Origin: Fistulifera solaris
Lineage: Eukaryota; Bacillariophyta; Bacillariophyceae; Naviculales; Stauroneidaceae
DNA length: 64,000 bases
NCBI GenBank assembly: GCA_030295235.1
Contig: AP026145.1
Location: 312,501-376,500, forward strand
Direction: 5' to 3'
Shown here: positions 43,004-53,325 of the stretch, one piece after another
Layout: the number at the start of each line of letters is the position of its first letter
Numbering within the stretch: position 1 is the stretch's first letter
Notes under the pieces: generated by a model
What the model saw: only the letters and a program-made list of their open reading frames with translations
Told to the model about the DNA's origin: nothing
Database searches by the model: none
Program-made: the position numbers and the translations under genes

Positions 43004-44774
43004 TCATGTCCACATCTTGATCACTCCATCCCATCCGCACGTAAAAACTGTCGAGGGTTCGAGTGGATGCCACGCGCAGCAAATAGCAGGACCTCTGCTG
43101 TGCGCTTTGTATCGTTGCAGAATCCGGTGCTTCTTCCAGTCCCAAATGAACAAGCTCCCCGTTCCATCCCCACTTACGAGAAATTGTCCATCGGTACTAA
43201 ACGCCATCTCACAAGCATATCCCGACACGACGTGACCGGAGAACTTGCGTTTCTTTTGCAGCGAGAACCGATTACCCGCTTGAAAAACAGTGATCGTATT
43301 GTCCAGACTTTGACCCACAAAGAATGGCTCAGTGGGGTGCAACACCAGACAGGGCATGGAATGCACGGTGGGATCCGAAATGTACTTGACTGGCACACCA
43401 ATATCCCATTCCCAAACCAAAATCTTTTTTATCATCACTGCTCGTGACCATTTTGGTCGTTCCTTGATCTTCGACAAAGACGATAGCATTGACCGGAGCC
43501 AAGTGATGGTTGTACTCTTGTGTTATCTGGCCCGTTGTCGCATCATACGTGACGATCTTGTTGTCACTGCAACCGACGACAAAATAGTTATCATCGTGAG
43601 GATAAAACTGTACCACGTACGGAACTTTCTTGTTGGTAAAGGTGTTGAGAACTTGACCACTTTCCGTGTCCCACAAACGCAAGTAACGATCAAAGGATGC
43701 CGAAACGAATTTATTACCACTGTGATTGAATTGAACATCCCGAACTCCCGCCGAATGACCTTCATACGTTCTCATTAATTGTTTTTCGGTAACCGACCAT
43801 ACCATGCATTTTCCATCCAGACCGGCCGAAAGAAGCAAATGTCCCGTTTTCGGAAACAAGCGTACACGGTGCACGCCTTTGCTGTGTCCCATAAATCGAT
43901 GCGAACATTTTTTCGGCACAAAGCACCGCGGTGCATCGGACGTACTCTGCCCCGCCGGTGGAGCGATCCAAGATCGTCCCTTATAATCGTATTCTTGTGC
44001 CGCATGAAACGTCGTTGACGGTTCGAAAGGTGTTTCTTGAAATTTTTGCGGAGGCAACAAATGCGCCATTTTGCGTTCTACCAATCGCTCAAATGCATTC
44101 GTAGTGTCTTCGGCTTCTTCTTCTAAGCCGCGTTGTCGATTTCGTTCTTGAATATAAGCACGTTCCGCCAATTGCTGTGGTGCCAACGGTTCTCCCTTGG
44201 CCATATCCGACAATTGATGCTCGGTCATCCATTCTTCTTCGACCCCCGGCGGTCCCCATACACCATATTCCGCTTCATCATCGGATCCTTGCACTAACGC
44301 ATCTTCTTGTTTGGTGGCAATTTTGGGACGTTTCGCGGTTTGTTCCTGTTGCACCCATTGTTCGAGACGATGCGCATCGTATCCCAGTGTGGTGCGAACC
44401 ATGACGTGACCCTCCGGAGCGAGTGCCTGACCCGTTCGAGCAAATGTCGTGCGCTGTTGTTGAAAGGCCGTGTCATCAAATGCGACGGTCGTCTTGTCGT
44501 TAACTTGTTGTTGCTTGTGAGAAGAAGCAGGATCGATCGGTCCTTGTAAAGGTTGATACAGAACTGATTTCTGTGGATTGTCGTAAAGTATTAATTCACT
44601 TTTCTTTCGTTTGTTCGTAGTGCTATTATCAGTGCGAAGATGAGGCACTGTGAGAGCCGTAGATTGTACAGAGGGAGCCGCATTCAAGTAACGACGATCG
44701 GGTCGTTGCAACGACGGTCGATCGGTTGTTTCGGAATCTTCTTCGACAGAAGAAGCATCATCCAGTAAGTCCAT
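43004..44774 (-). CDS. CDC40: PRP17/CDC40, second-step pre-mRNA splicing factor (WD40)
   Basis: PRP17 joins the spliceosome for the second catalytic step. The ATG at 44774 starts an acidic N-terminus (MDLLDDASSVEEDSE). The region before the propeller has DDEAEYGVWGPPGVEEEW and FHAAQEYDYKGRSWIAPP, a PRP17-specific block. The WD40 propeller then reads HRFMGHSKGVHRVRLFP, SAGLDGKCMVWSV, YEGHSAGVRDVQFN, SASFDRYLRLWDT, VVGCSDNKIVTYDA and, after the break, KILVWEWDIG, SGHVVSGYACEMAFS and the last GWDGVIKMW. The frame breaks at the T run 43425-43430 (A run in the gene): with one A fewer it reads SDDKKILVWEWD. About 590 residues, no intron. The frame-restored propeller is complete. Confidence 0.92.
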
Positions 44775-45425
44775 TGAGTCGTTTTCAGTTCAGTATGAAA
44801 GAGAAATTGAGGCAAATGTAAGAGACTGCTGCAGTTGGTTTATAAGGAAATGATAAAGACGATTGACAAGTCGTCGAATGTAGAATGCAACGAAATGTTT
44901 TGGGCCATCGTCGCGACGCTCTCACACGGTCGATGACGGACGACATCAGTAAGTCATGTACGTGTCATCGTAGTTCACGAGATCCTGGAGAACAAAATGG
45001 GTGCGTTGCAACTAATTAGTCGGTTGTTAGCCTCTCTTCTTTGACAGTATCGACTTCAACATGAGACTAAAGCTAGCCTGGCGAAAACTGATTTATCATT
45101 TTTTTAGAGACGGATTCCACCATTGTCAATAATTATCCACAAGAATTGGGCTCGTGACTGTAATCTGTAATCCAGTCTCGGCAAAGTTGCTTTACACTCC
45201 CCGTCTACAGTGAACCAAAGAAGGTCAGACAGTCACTTGAGTCATGTGACGACAAATTCAATTCATTCACGAATGAACGGAACATTCGATGGCGACGATG
45301 ACAATAATGACGATGACGATGACCGCATCATTTCCTTTTATGACAACCAACATAACAACTACTCCGTAGCTTCTAAGAATCATTATAGAATGAGAAGAGC
45401 CTTTGCTCTCTCTTTTTAGTAAAGA
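44775..45425. other. Intergenic, divergent promoter region
   Basis: Head-to-head spacer of PRP17 and the DUF218 gene. It contains a GATGACAATAATGACGATGACGATGAC simple-sequence stretch at about 45293-45320. No gene is seen. Confidence 0.4.
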
Positions 45426-46555
45426 ATGAAAATACAACGACGCAAACAATTCTCACCGTATGCAACCCATTGTACACGACAACAAAGGCGCATCTTTGGC
45501 TCTTTATTAACCATTTTGGCATTCGTCGCCTACACGACAACTGTGTGGGCGCCCATGGTGGCACAAGAACATGCCTGGGTCGGACTTCGAACCATACAAC
45601 GAAAAAATGGATCTCAAATTCGGCGCAGCCCTTTGTACGTGTTCCCAGTGTCCTCTTTTTCATTATAAATTCTCTTCAATCATCTCACATCCCATCATTT
45701 CGGCTTTTCTGCGTTTATAGAATACCAACGGCGTCGCAAGTGCCGCTAAAAATCTTATCATCGTGGCAGGTCATTCCGTCACCATATCGGGGCATTTGGA
45801 AGATGCGAATCAAGATGAGAATGACTGGTTTCTGCTCGACTATCAACGACACCGAGGATTGCCGGAAGCGATTGTAGGGCACATTCGCGCCGGTATCGCG
45901 GCGGCACAAAAGGATCCGACCAGTTTGTTGGTATTCAGTGGTGGTGAAACACGGGCGGCGACGGGTCCCGAAACGGAAGGAGCGAGTTATTATCGAGTGA
46001 CGGATGCCATGCAATTGTGGCCATCGCCATCGACCGTGCGGGCGAGAACAATTACCGAAGATTTTGCGACGGATTCGTTTGAAAATTTGTACGTCTTGTA
46101 TTGGATGGATCGTTTGCTGTCTGTGTGTCATACTCACCCATTCCACTCTTTAGAATGTTCTCGATATGCCGCTTTCGAGAAGTCACCGGGTCGTATCCGA
46201 ACACTATTACCGTAGTATCCTTCTCATTTAAACAAACGCGATTCCAGACTATGCATGCGAAAGCATTGCGGTGGCCACCGAATCGATTTCAATACATTGG
46301 TGTCGATCCTCCGGCATCCACCGGATTTAAATTGGAAGAAGCCACGAAAGGCGAGCTCGAAAACTCGGTCAAACCCTTCCAATCCGACCCGTACGGGTGT
46401 CACTCCAAAATTTTGCAAGAGAAGCGGAAGCAGCGAAACCCCTTTTCGCGCACTCCGCCCTATACCTGTCGTGTCCGGAAATGAGTGACCTGCTCCGATT
46501 CTGTGGGTCCGATCTGATACCTTTGGACAAAGTGCCGTGGGGCAAAAGGAAATAA
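45426..46555 (+). CDS. DUF218-family membrane-anchored protein (YdcF-like)
   Basis: The protein belongs to the DUF218 alpha/beta family, related to bacterial YdcF/SanA and to uncharacterised fungal proteins; its reaction is unknown. Exons are 45426-45634, 45721-46088 and 46154-46555, with introns of 86 and 65 bp. The N-terminus has one membrane helix (FGSLLTILAFVAYTTTVWAP). The fold shows NLIIVAGHSVTI, SLLVFSGGETRA, ITEDFATDSFENL, TVVSFSFKQTRFQTMHAKAL and FQYIGVDPP. The end reads SCPEMSDLLRFCGSDLIPLDKVPWGKR. Two one-base losses are needed to explain the frame: the A run 45602-45607 (phase of the first splice) and CC 46465-46466 (before SCPEMSD). The HxxxxxG and SGGE loops are where bacterial homologues are conserved. 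About 325 residues. Confidence 0.8.
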
Positions 46556-48022
46556 TGTTTGTCATTCTTGCATTTTGATGGCAGTTTTGTACATAATATG
46601 GCTATTAATGAGCATGCTGACAAAGCAATTTAATGTTAGACTAGGCTAGGATTGCTCAGCTAGCCATTCTCTTGGAAATATTATTCAAAGCATTGCCAAC
46701 TTTTTCGTTTTTAGAGGTTCTTTTTAGAGCCATGTCTAGCCTATCAGTTCTCTAAATCTAAAATATCGAGATGTTTACATTTGCTTGCACCATCGGAGCA
46801 CCATCAATGCGGGAACAATTCAGCTAAAGCTAATGGCGAATTTGTTTGTTGCGAAGATCTTCGAATCATCTCCTGATTTGAATTTTGGATTATTCTTCAA
46901 TCAAGCATGGCGCAGTCGGTTAGGCGATGCTGGAAGGAGTTAGGAGTTAGGACCCATCACATCATAGTTGTAGTCGTGGGACGATCGCCGCTTCTGTGTT
47001 GTTGTTGCTGGTTGCTAATTTCTGTCTTGATTGTGACCACACAATTCAGTACTCGCAAAGACAGCAGCGTGAATTAATACACTTTTGCCCATAGAGGACA
47101 GATTGCAGTTTGATTACAGTAGCGTTCAACATGGCGTGGGCGCGGAATGGGGAATGCTCTGATTCAAAAAGTAGGACGAACGTGGAATTTTACTTTTACC
47201 AGTAAAATGATGGAGCTTTCAATTAGTGGCTAGTAACTATCAAGCTTCTTGTAGAACATTTTTAGAGAATTCCTTATACCTTTACGATTCTACACTGTAC
47301 TCGGTACTCAAAAAATTATCGTTTTGAAACGCTGACATCATTTCTACATTTACTTTCAGACTCAAGCAGCGAACAGCATTCTACGTGATTTCGTTGCTTC
47401 TATCTGTGTTCTACACTATGTGCGGCAAGCGGCGTCTTCATTTACTACTGAAAATCTTACGGCGCCGAATACATTCCGCACTGACGTGGTCGTCCACGTA
47501 AGCACAAAATCGAGAAAATTAGCTACGTTCGCAAGACTTCCGGAATCAGAGTCCCAGATTCAGTTCTGAATGGAAATCGCACTATCCAAGTTTCCTACTG
47601 TTTCCTAGTGGGATTTGTCCCATGTCTACTTTTTATTTCTAGTCAATATCCCTTAATCTGGCGTTGAATGTAGTCTTCCAACCGCCCTCCTATAGCCCAC
47701 TTGTAGCCGCCGATGTCGCCGTCTTCCCTCTTCATTCGTTATTTATGCTACACAAACGTAGATTTCAACGTAGTGAAAGTACCGGAAAACGAGTTGTCTG
47801 CGTTGTTGCTGCAGTCGGAGACAAAGGTCAGTTGCCTTTACTGCTCGCAGTTTTTTCGTGCTCAACCTGGATGGAAGCGTTGTTTGCGAGATTGGATTAG
47901 GTTGTATAAAGGGGCGTTGACTACATTTACTCTGCCCATACTCCTTCCAGTTTCTCTACATTTGATTAGACCCGCCCCGCCGATTGGACTTGCGTTGTGA
48001 AGCTCGAGGTAACGCGCTCACA
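46556..48022. other. Long intergenic region (1.47 kb)
   Basis: No gene is recognised on either strand. A tRNA A-box-like TGGCGCAGTCGGTTAGG lies at 46909-46925 without a convincing B box. TATAAAGG lies at about 47904, some 120 bp upstream of the next ATG, and could be a core promoter. Confidence 0.4.
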
Positions 48023-48831
48023 ATGACCGAAATGAGTCTCAACTCAAGATCCAACGAGTCCGCTCCGATATCGCCTACCGCCAGCGGACAAAGCGATCTT
48101 CCCTTTTGAATCTCAAGAAGCGATCGAATAAGAACGACTCGAAACGTGTTGTCCTTGCCTCGGTAAACTCTGCTTTCTTGGACGGCTTGTTTGCGGATGT
48201 CGCCCAGGCACAAGGAGATTCATTTTCAGATGAATCCAACTGCTTTTGCTTTGATGAATGCGATACGCGCAGTGATCCCTCAAAGTCTTTTAAGAAAACT
48301 CGTCTTTCGAAAACAAAGTCGATGACGCGATGCGGGAAGTCATATCTACAGCTAAATATGCCAGAGGCATCGACTGTCTCGAGCGAGTTCGATTCGATGT
48401 TCTCTTCCACCGTTTCTCCTTACGCAGCACCAAGAAGCGACTCTCTTGAGTTTCAGCTCAGTTGTGTGTCTGAATCCTCTTGTGATAACGTTGCTGCTCG
48501 CAACAAGGCAATCTCTACAACCGCTAAGCTTGCATTTCCGAGACTTCTTTCGGTATCTACGTGTGCTAACTCCTCTAGCACTCTGCTACCTCGAAAGGTA
48601 TCCGATCTACAATCACTTGTTACTGAAGACTCGTCTCCTAAAGAGAGCTACGGATGGTTTGTTGAAATGGACGATGACCACTACAATAATTCATCGGACC
48701 TCTACAAAGCCTCCACCGGCACTCTTGCATTTTCTGCACCTACCGCGCCCAAAGCTGCTAATTTCGACGCCGAAGTCGAATGGGCAAAGGCCGCCGATAC
48801 GGTCGATGATGTTCTCGGGGACTTCTTCTAA
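48023..48831 (+). CDS. Ser-rich acidic unknown protein, probably diatom-specific
   Basis: The ATG at 48023 starts MTEMSLNSRSNESAPIS. The frame stops at the T run 48104-48107; one T more joins it to NLKKRSNKNDSKRVVLAS and AFLDGLFADVAQAQG. The protein then has about 269 residues. It contains SKTKSMTRCGKSYLQLNM, a long Ser/Thr stretch, KESYGWFVEMDDD and the closing AADTVDDVLGDFF. There is no signal peptide, membrane segment or known domain. The conserved-looking ends (CGKSY, SYGWFVEMD, DDVLGDFF) against a disordered middle suggest a regulatory or scaffold protein in the cytosol or nucleus. Function unknown. Confidence 0.6.
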
Positions 48832-49880
48832 AAGTTTCCACGCTTTCACGTCTTCCATCTACGCGCTACGCTACATACATTTATCTATCCTTCCTACTAC
48901 CATCAATTTCACACCACCTGTGATCAAACCTTTTCATTGAATACATTCTTTGGATTTTAAGATATCAGACATAAGTTTTGTTCTGAAATCAACGCCGACA
49001 GATTGCACCCAAGACTTTTTAGCTCTTAGGATAAATTAGCACTCAGTCTTTTCACAATCAAATGCCTTTTGCTCGATTGCCGATGTCGTCAGCCCATGTT
49101 CGTTACGGGTTGTATTTAGATTGTATGAAAGCTTTCATATAAGTATAAGGAGAATCGATGAAACAAGCAAGCCACAGCTAGACCCCTTGAGATTTGGTTT
49201 CGTTTCGAGAGATCTTAGTTTTTCGGTCACGGAGTACGGAGTATCTTTTGCGAGCGAAATCGAGAATGCTAAAGAAGCCAATTCGCGAAAGGTCGCTGAC
49301 GTACACCGTACATCCGCTATCCGTCCATTTCACCTTTCTTCCGCCTTCCTGGCCGCGTTGTACTTTATTGAATGAAAACGTGAAACCGCAACGGTACACA
49401 CACCACGAAATCCGATCACGTGGAAAACAGAAACTCGTGGCTGACGTACGTGATCTCATTAGCCCTCACCCTGGTGAAATTGTAAATGCTAGGATACTCT
49501 TCCGCGAGACGCATTGTAGATTGATATTGTTCGATCGCAGGACTAGTAAATTGCTTTACATCGTTTAGCACCCTTGCTCCTTGTGTGTTGCTGTTTTTGC
49601 CACGAATAACGGCAGGAAGCGAGTAACGATATTGTAAAGTTCATGATAGTGTTCTTAACCAGGTACGGCGACGCCCAGTCATTTCTTTTCAACTCTTCTG
49701 GCAGTCTCTCATTGCAAAGTTGTGGCTACTTATAGAAGTGTTGATTGCTGATTGTCATTATTTCCATCCCATCAGGTATCGTTCTCGAGTATGGAGCATG
49801 GGTCATGTGGATTGAGATGTTGACAGGACATAACAAGTCTGCGTCGATATCAAACAGCGTGTTGATGATTTGAAGATTCA
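48832..49880. other. Intergenic region (1.05 kb)
   Basis: Open frames at 49121-49568 are short and lack conserved features. I see no repeat or RNA gene. Confidence 0.35.
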
Positions 49881-50310
49881 ATGACAGTGGCATCGGAGAT
49901 AGATGACTCTAATCTGAACACACCTAGCTCACCTAAAACGATCAGAGCTTTCAAAGGAAGCGCCGCGTCGATCGCTGCCTTTACCACCGCGTGCCCATAT
50001 CGACGGGTGTTTAATTTTTGCTTGCGAAGGTCATCAAGCGCTGCTATCGACGTTGTTCGGAAAAGCTATGCTACGAGGAGTAGTCGACTATGGAGAAATC
50101 GTGGAAAGTGACAAACAGACGAGCCCTTCGACTAAAAGTCCTTCAGTAGATTGGATCAAAACCGAACTCATGTGCGATGGCGACAGCATTTTAGTGCCTA
50201 CCAGGTATTCGGTACACGTATCGCACATTCCTGTTCACCCTTTCGAAAAAATTAGAAATAGGCCGTCTATCGACCGGAAAGACTTCACCGGAAAAGCATT
50301 TGATTCATGA
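49881..50310 (+). CDS. Possible small unknown protein, frame broken once
   Basis: The ATG at 49881 starts MTVASEIDDSNLNTPSS and runs with good coding character to SSAAIDVV. It then appears to continue in another frame from about 50050: FGKAMLRGVVDYGEIVESDK, PSVDWIKTELMCDGDS and IDRKDFTGKAFDS, ending at TGA 50308-50310. The second half has the layout V-x-FG...L-R-x-V-x-Y...P-x-V-x-W that I have seen in small diatom-specific proteins, but I am not sure. The break lies in CGTTGTTCGG and is not an obvious homopolymer, so an unrecognised intron or two separate frames remain possible. About 143 residues if joined. No function can be proposed. Confidence 0.38.
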
Positions 50311-50725
50311 AAATGAACTCTTCGCATTAGGATGGACGAGATTGTGAACAAAAAGTGAATCATTTTTGTTGTGATGGCGATCGGCATTCTTCGAATTTTC
50401 CTACGGGTATCTTTACGTAGCATTTGTACTGGTGAATAAGAACCCTTGAAGTTCACCTTTCAAGTAAAGATCGAAGAAAGTCGCGCGCCTGGCCAGGTTC
50501 TAGTTGCTCGATACTAGTCTACCGGTACGACGCAATGCAGTTGTCACGCTTCATGTGCACCACGACTTTCTGACTTCGTCATCTTTCTTTTGCAGTGATG
50601 CTGTTGCAACCACGTTTTCGTTTCGGCTTTTTCTTCTTCTACCAACATGTCATAAATTCGAAACGAAAGAATTAGAGTCAGACTGTTTCCGCTTTCCATA
50701 TTCATCAACATCTATTAAAGCCACG
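50311..50725. other. Intergenic
   Basis: 5' flank of the thioredoxin-like gene. The frame is open upstream of its ATG from 50504, but that part (HVHHDFLTSSSFFC) is not conserved-looking and precedes a clean signal peptide, so I leave it untranslated. Confidence 0.4.
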
Positions 50726-51313
50726 ATGAAGCGCTCACTTCATTTTACCGCCGTCCTTCTTCTAGGGACATTTTCCCTTTCTTGCTCATTCGGTGTCTCG
50801 CCGAACGTGCCGACACGAGTACGCCAATCCGTGTCGGCCAGATCCGCCGTTTCGACGCCAGATACTGCTCGACGTGATCACTTAGAGTCAAACGAAAACA
50901 CCACCAATTCGTGGATCCCCACTGAGGAAGGAAACTTTCTTCCCAATATTGCAAGAAACCGAATCACCCAAGTGACTACTTTGGAAGAATACAAGCGCCA
51001 CGTCGGCGAAGAACAACATCGCATGGTCTGTGTTCGCTTCTTCTCGCAAACGTGTCGGGCCTGCAAGGCAGCTGAGCCCATGTTCCGACGTATGACACTG
51101 GAATATCCCTCGATCAAGTTTGTCGAAGTTCCCTTGCTGGAAGACAATGCGTACATGCTGAAAGGATTGGGTGTCCCGTCGTTCCCTTATGTGCATCTAT
51201 ATTATCCGGGTGCTGGATTGGTGGAAGAGAGTCGGCTCAACCGCAAAGTGTTTGCCGAGTTTCAAGCCGTCTTGCAACAGTATGTAGACGGATACTGTCT
51301 CGCCGAACTCTAG
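50726..51313 (+). CDS. Plastid-targeted thioredoxin-like protein with CRAC site
   Basis: The ATG at 50726 gives MKRSLHFTAVLLLGTFSLSCSFGVSP, a signal peptide ending before Phe (CS|FGV), the plastid signal. 195 residues with the presequence. The thioredoxin fold is recognised by VTTLEEYKRHV, MVCVRFFSQTCRACKAAEPMF, FVEVPLLEDNAYMLKGLGV and the cis-proline loop VPSFPYVHLY. The active site is C-R-A-C instead of CGPC, so a redox role is possible but the potential will differ from classical thioredoxins. It may belong with plant CDSP32/ACHT-like or thioredoxin-like plastid proteins (ACHT have CGSC/CGGC); I cannot place it more closely. The frame is intact. Confidence 0.82.
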   Translation: MKRSLHFTAVLLLGTFSLSCSFGVSPNVPTRVRQSVSARSAVSTPDTARRDHLESNENTTNSWIPTEEGNFLPNIARNRITQVTTLEEYKRHVGEEQHRMVCVRFFSQTCRACKAAEPMFRRMTLEYPSIKFVEVPLLEDNAYMLKGLGVPSFPYVHLYYPGAGLVEESRLNRKVFAEFQAVLQQYVDGYCLAEL

Positions 51314-51415
51314 TCGAGCTCACAACAGCTCATCTATTCTTCGCTTTGCACAATGTACACTACTGTAACATAGAAATAAAAGATTTCATATCGGCTTATC
51401 ATGTTACATTGCTAT

Positions 51416-52754
51416 TCACTCAACACGAGCTTTCTTATTGGCTGACTCGGTAACTTCCGCTGGTAGATCGAGCGGAGGGACCGCGCGGACCGCTTCGGGT
51501 AGATGAAACGACACGCATAACATATTCTTCGTCGGCGAGACATCCCGGACAATGTGTATATCGGCTTCTTGTAGAGTACAACCCAGTGCTTCCTCACAAC
51601 GTGTAATGGCTTCTTGGTGGTCGTCGGATTCGGACGATTTGGGACAGAAGCAATGAACGTGCACAACAGGGCATTTGGAAAGTTTCCATCCACGGAATGC
51701 ATCGAGAAACTCGGGTGCCGAAGCGGGTAGATTCATAATGACATGGTCTACTTGTTCGATTTGATTTTGAATTTCCTGTACCAACAAACGCGCGTCTTTA
51801 TTGAAACAAACTAGATTCGCACACTTGTTGTCTGTAGCATTGATTTGCAGATACCAAAAGGATTCTGGATTCAAATCATTGGCAAAGACGCGAATGTTGA
51901 CATGCGATGAAGCTTTGGATTTGCTGCCTTGATGCATATGGGCTGTCAAAGGAACCGCAAGGGGCCGACACCGGCCATGAGATCCAGTACGGTGGTTGTC
52001 TCACGCTGGGAATCCCTGGCTTCTTTTCGAATGACATTCACGAGTCGTCGATGCTCTCCTCCCAGTCGACTGTTCCAGTACACGGTTTGAAAATCCAGCC
52101 GAAACGTGCAGTTTTCTTCCTTGACGGTGACTTCGGACCATCCCTTTGCACTACTTCCTGCAATGACTTCCATTCCGAACGTACGATATTCTGTTTCAAT
52201 GGTACCGACTTTGTTCACGACTGTTTTGATTCTCGGCTGATGCTTGTCGAGTAGTACTTTTCCAATCCAGTATTTGTACGGCAAGAGTTCGTCGCGTAAA
52301 TTGATGTGAATGAGCGACCCGACCGTTTCGAATGCGGAAGGTATTTCTTTCGTGTCCGAGGGCAGAATTTTCCGCAACAACTCATCGGCATCCAGATCAT
52401 CGTACGTGATTCGAACCGTATGGCTTATTTGGCGGGCGTCATTATTCGCATCGGCTAGAAAGGATTGGACCAATTCATGTTCAAAAACATCCGTGTCAGA
52501 ATTCTTTTGCAGAAGGAGGATCCGACGACTCGAATCTTCCGGATCTTCCAAAACGGTCTTCATTTTGGGTCGATAAAACAATACAGAACTCAGCAGACGT
52601 CTTGTTTCGGCTGTCTTTTGGCCGGAATCGAGAGAGCGGGAAAATCGGATGTTTCGTCAAACGTTGTTCGAGACGGAAAGGCATCCAGTGGGTAACAGGT
52701 TTGTGGCTTGCCTTCTTGTTTGTCATGATTCTCAGAAACTGATGTTTCGTGCAT
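51416..52754 (-). CDS. TRM5: TRM5, tRNA (guanine37-N1)-methyltransferase
   Basis: TRM5 makes m1G37 next to the anticodon, which prevents +1 frameshifting on the ribosome. The ATG at 52754 starts MHETSVSENHD, then YPLDAFPSRTTFDETSDFPA and LSIPAKRQPK. After a break at TTT 52605-52607 it continues RRLLSSVLFYRPKMKTVLED. The middle has VGSLIHINLRDELLPYKYWI, TVVNKVGTIETEYRTFGMEV, NCTFRLDFQTVYWNSRLGGEH and VLDLMAGVGPF, the SAM motif. A second break at AA 51959-51960 (one T short in the gene) leads on to NDLNPESFWYLQINA, DHVIMNLPASAPEFLDAFRG and VHVHCFCP. NLP is the catalytic-site motif of the family. About 445 residues; no obvious targeting peptide, so cytosolic/nuclear by default. Confidence 0.92.
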
Positions 52755-53325
52755 ATTGTATACGAGAAAAAAATACTACGTAATATCTCAACTGAATTCT
52801 CACTGCTTTTGTTATAAAGTGATGGTCAAAGTATCTTAGTTATGATCTGCTATCGTCGCCAACGAAAAAAGTTGGAAAATGAAATGAACGATCGGCGGAT
52901 CGCGGACGAGAGGAAAAACGTGCCAATCGTATCCGGTACTCGAGCGACGGACAGAGCAGAGAGCTTAGGTGCGCGCGCGCTGGATGCGCTTTCGTTATTT
53001 ACTATGACTTTGAATGTAGACAACATTTGGCATCCGAATATGTGACACAGTGAAACTAGCCGTTGATGAGACTCCGATTAAGAACGAAACGAGAACTATT
53101 GTTTGATTATATTAAAACTTTTAGATAAAATATAAAATGTGTTTAGAGCCGTGTTGACGTTGAGTTCTCGTTGTCATCGTTGCAAAGCGCACGTCGCATT
53201 TGAATGCATATTTGAGCCGGAAAAAGAAGCGCCACTCTAGAATGCTTTCATTGTCAACAAACCTTTGTTTATTCCAATTCATCAAACAAATACCTCGAAG
53301 AAGTATTCATAGAGAGCACAAAAGA
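52755..53325. other. Intergenic, divergent promoter region
   Basis: Spacer between TRM5 and the first membrane-protein paralog. A GCGCGCGC tract sits at about 52971-52978. The open frame at 52842-53045 has no family features. Confidence 0.4.

Noticed and set aside
46909-46990. tRNA gene suggested by TGGCGCAGTCGGTTAGG
   Set aside because: The A box is good, but I find no matching B box or acceptor stem within 75-100 bases, so it is at most a tRNA-derived fragment.
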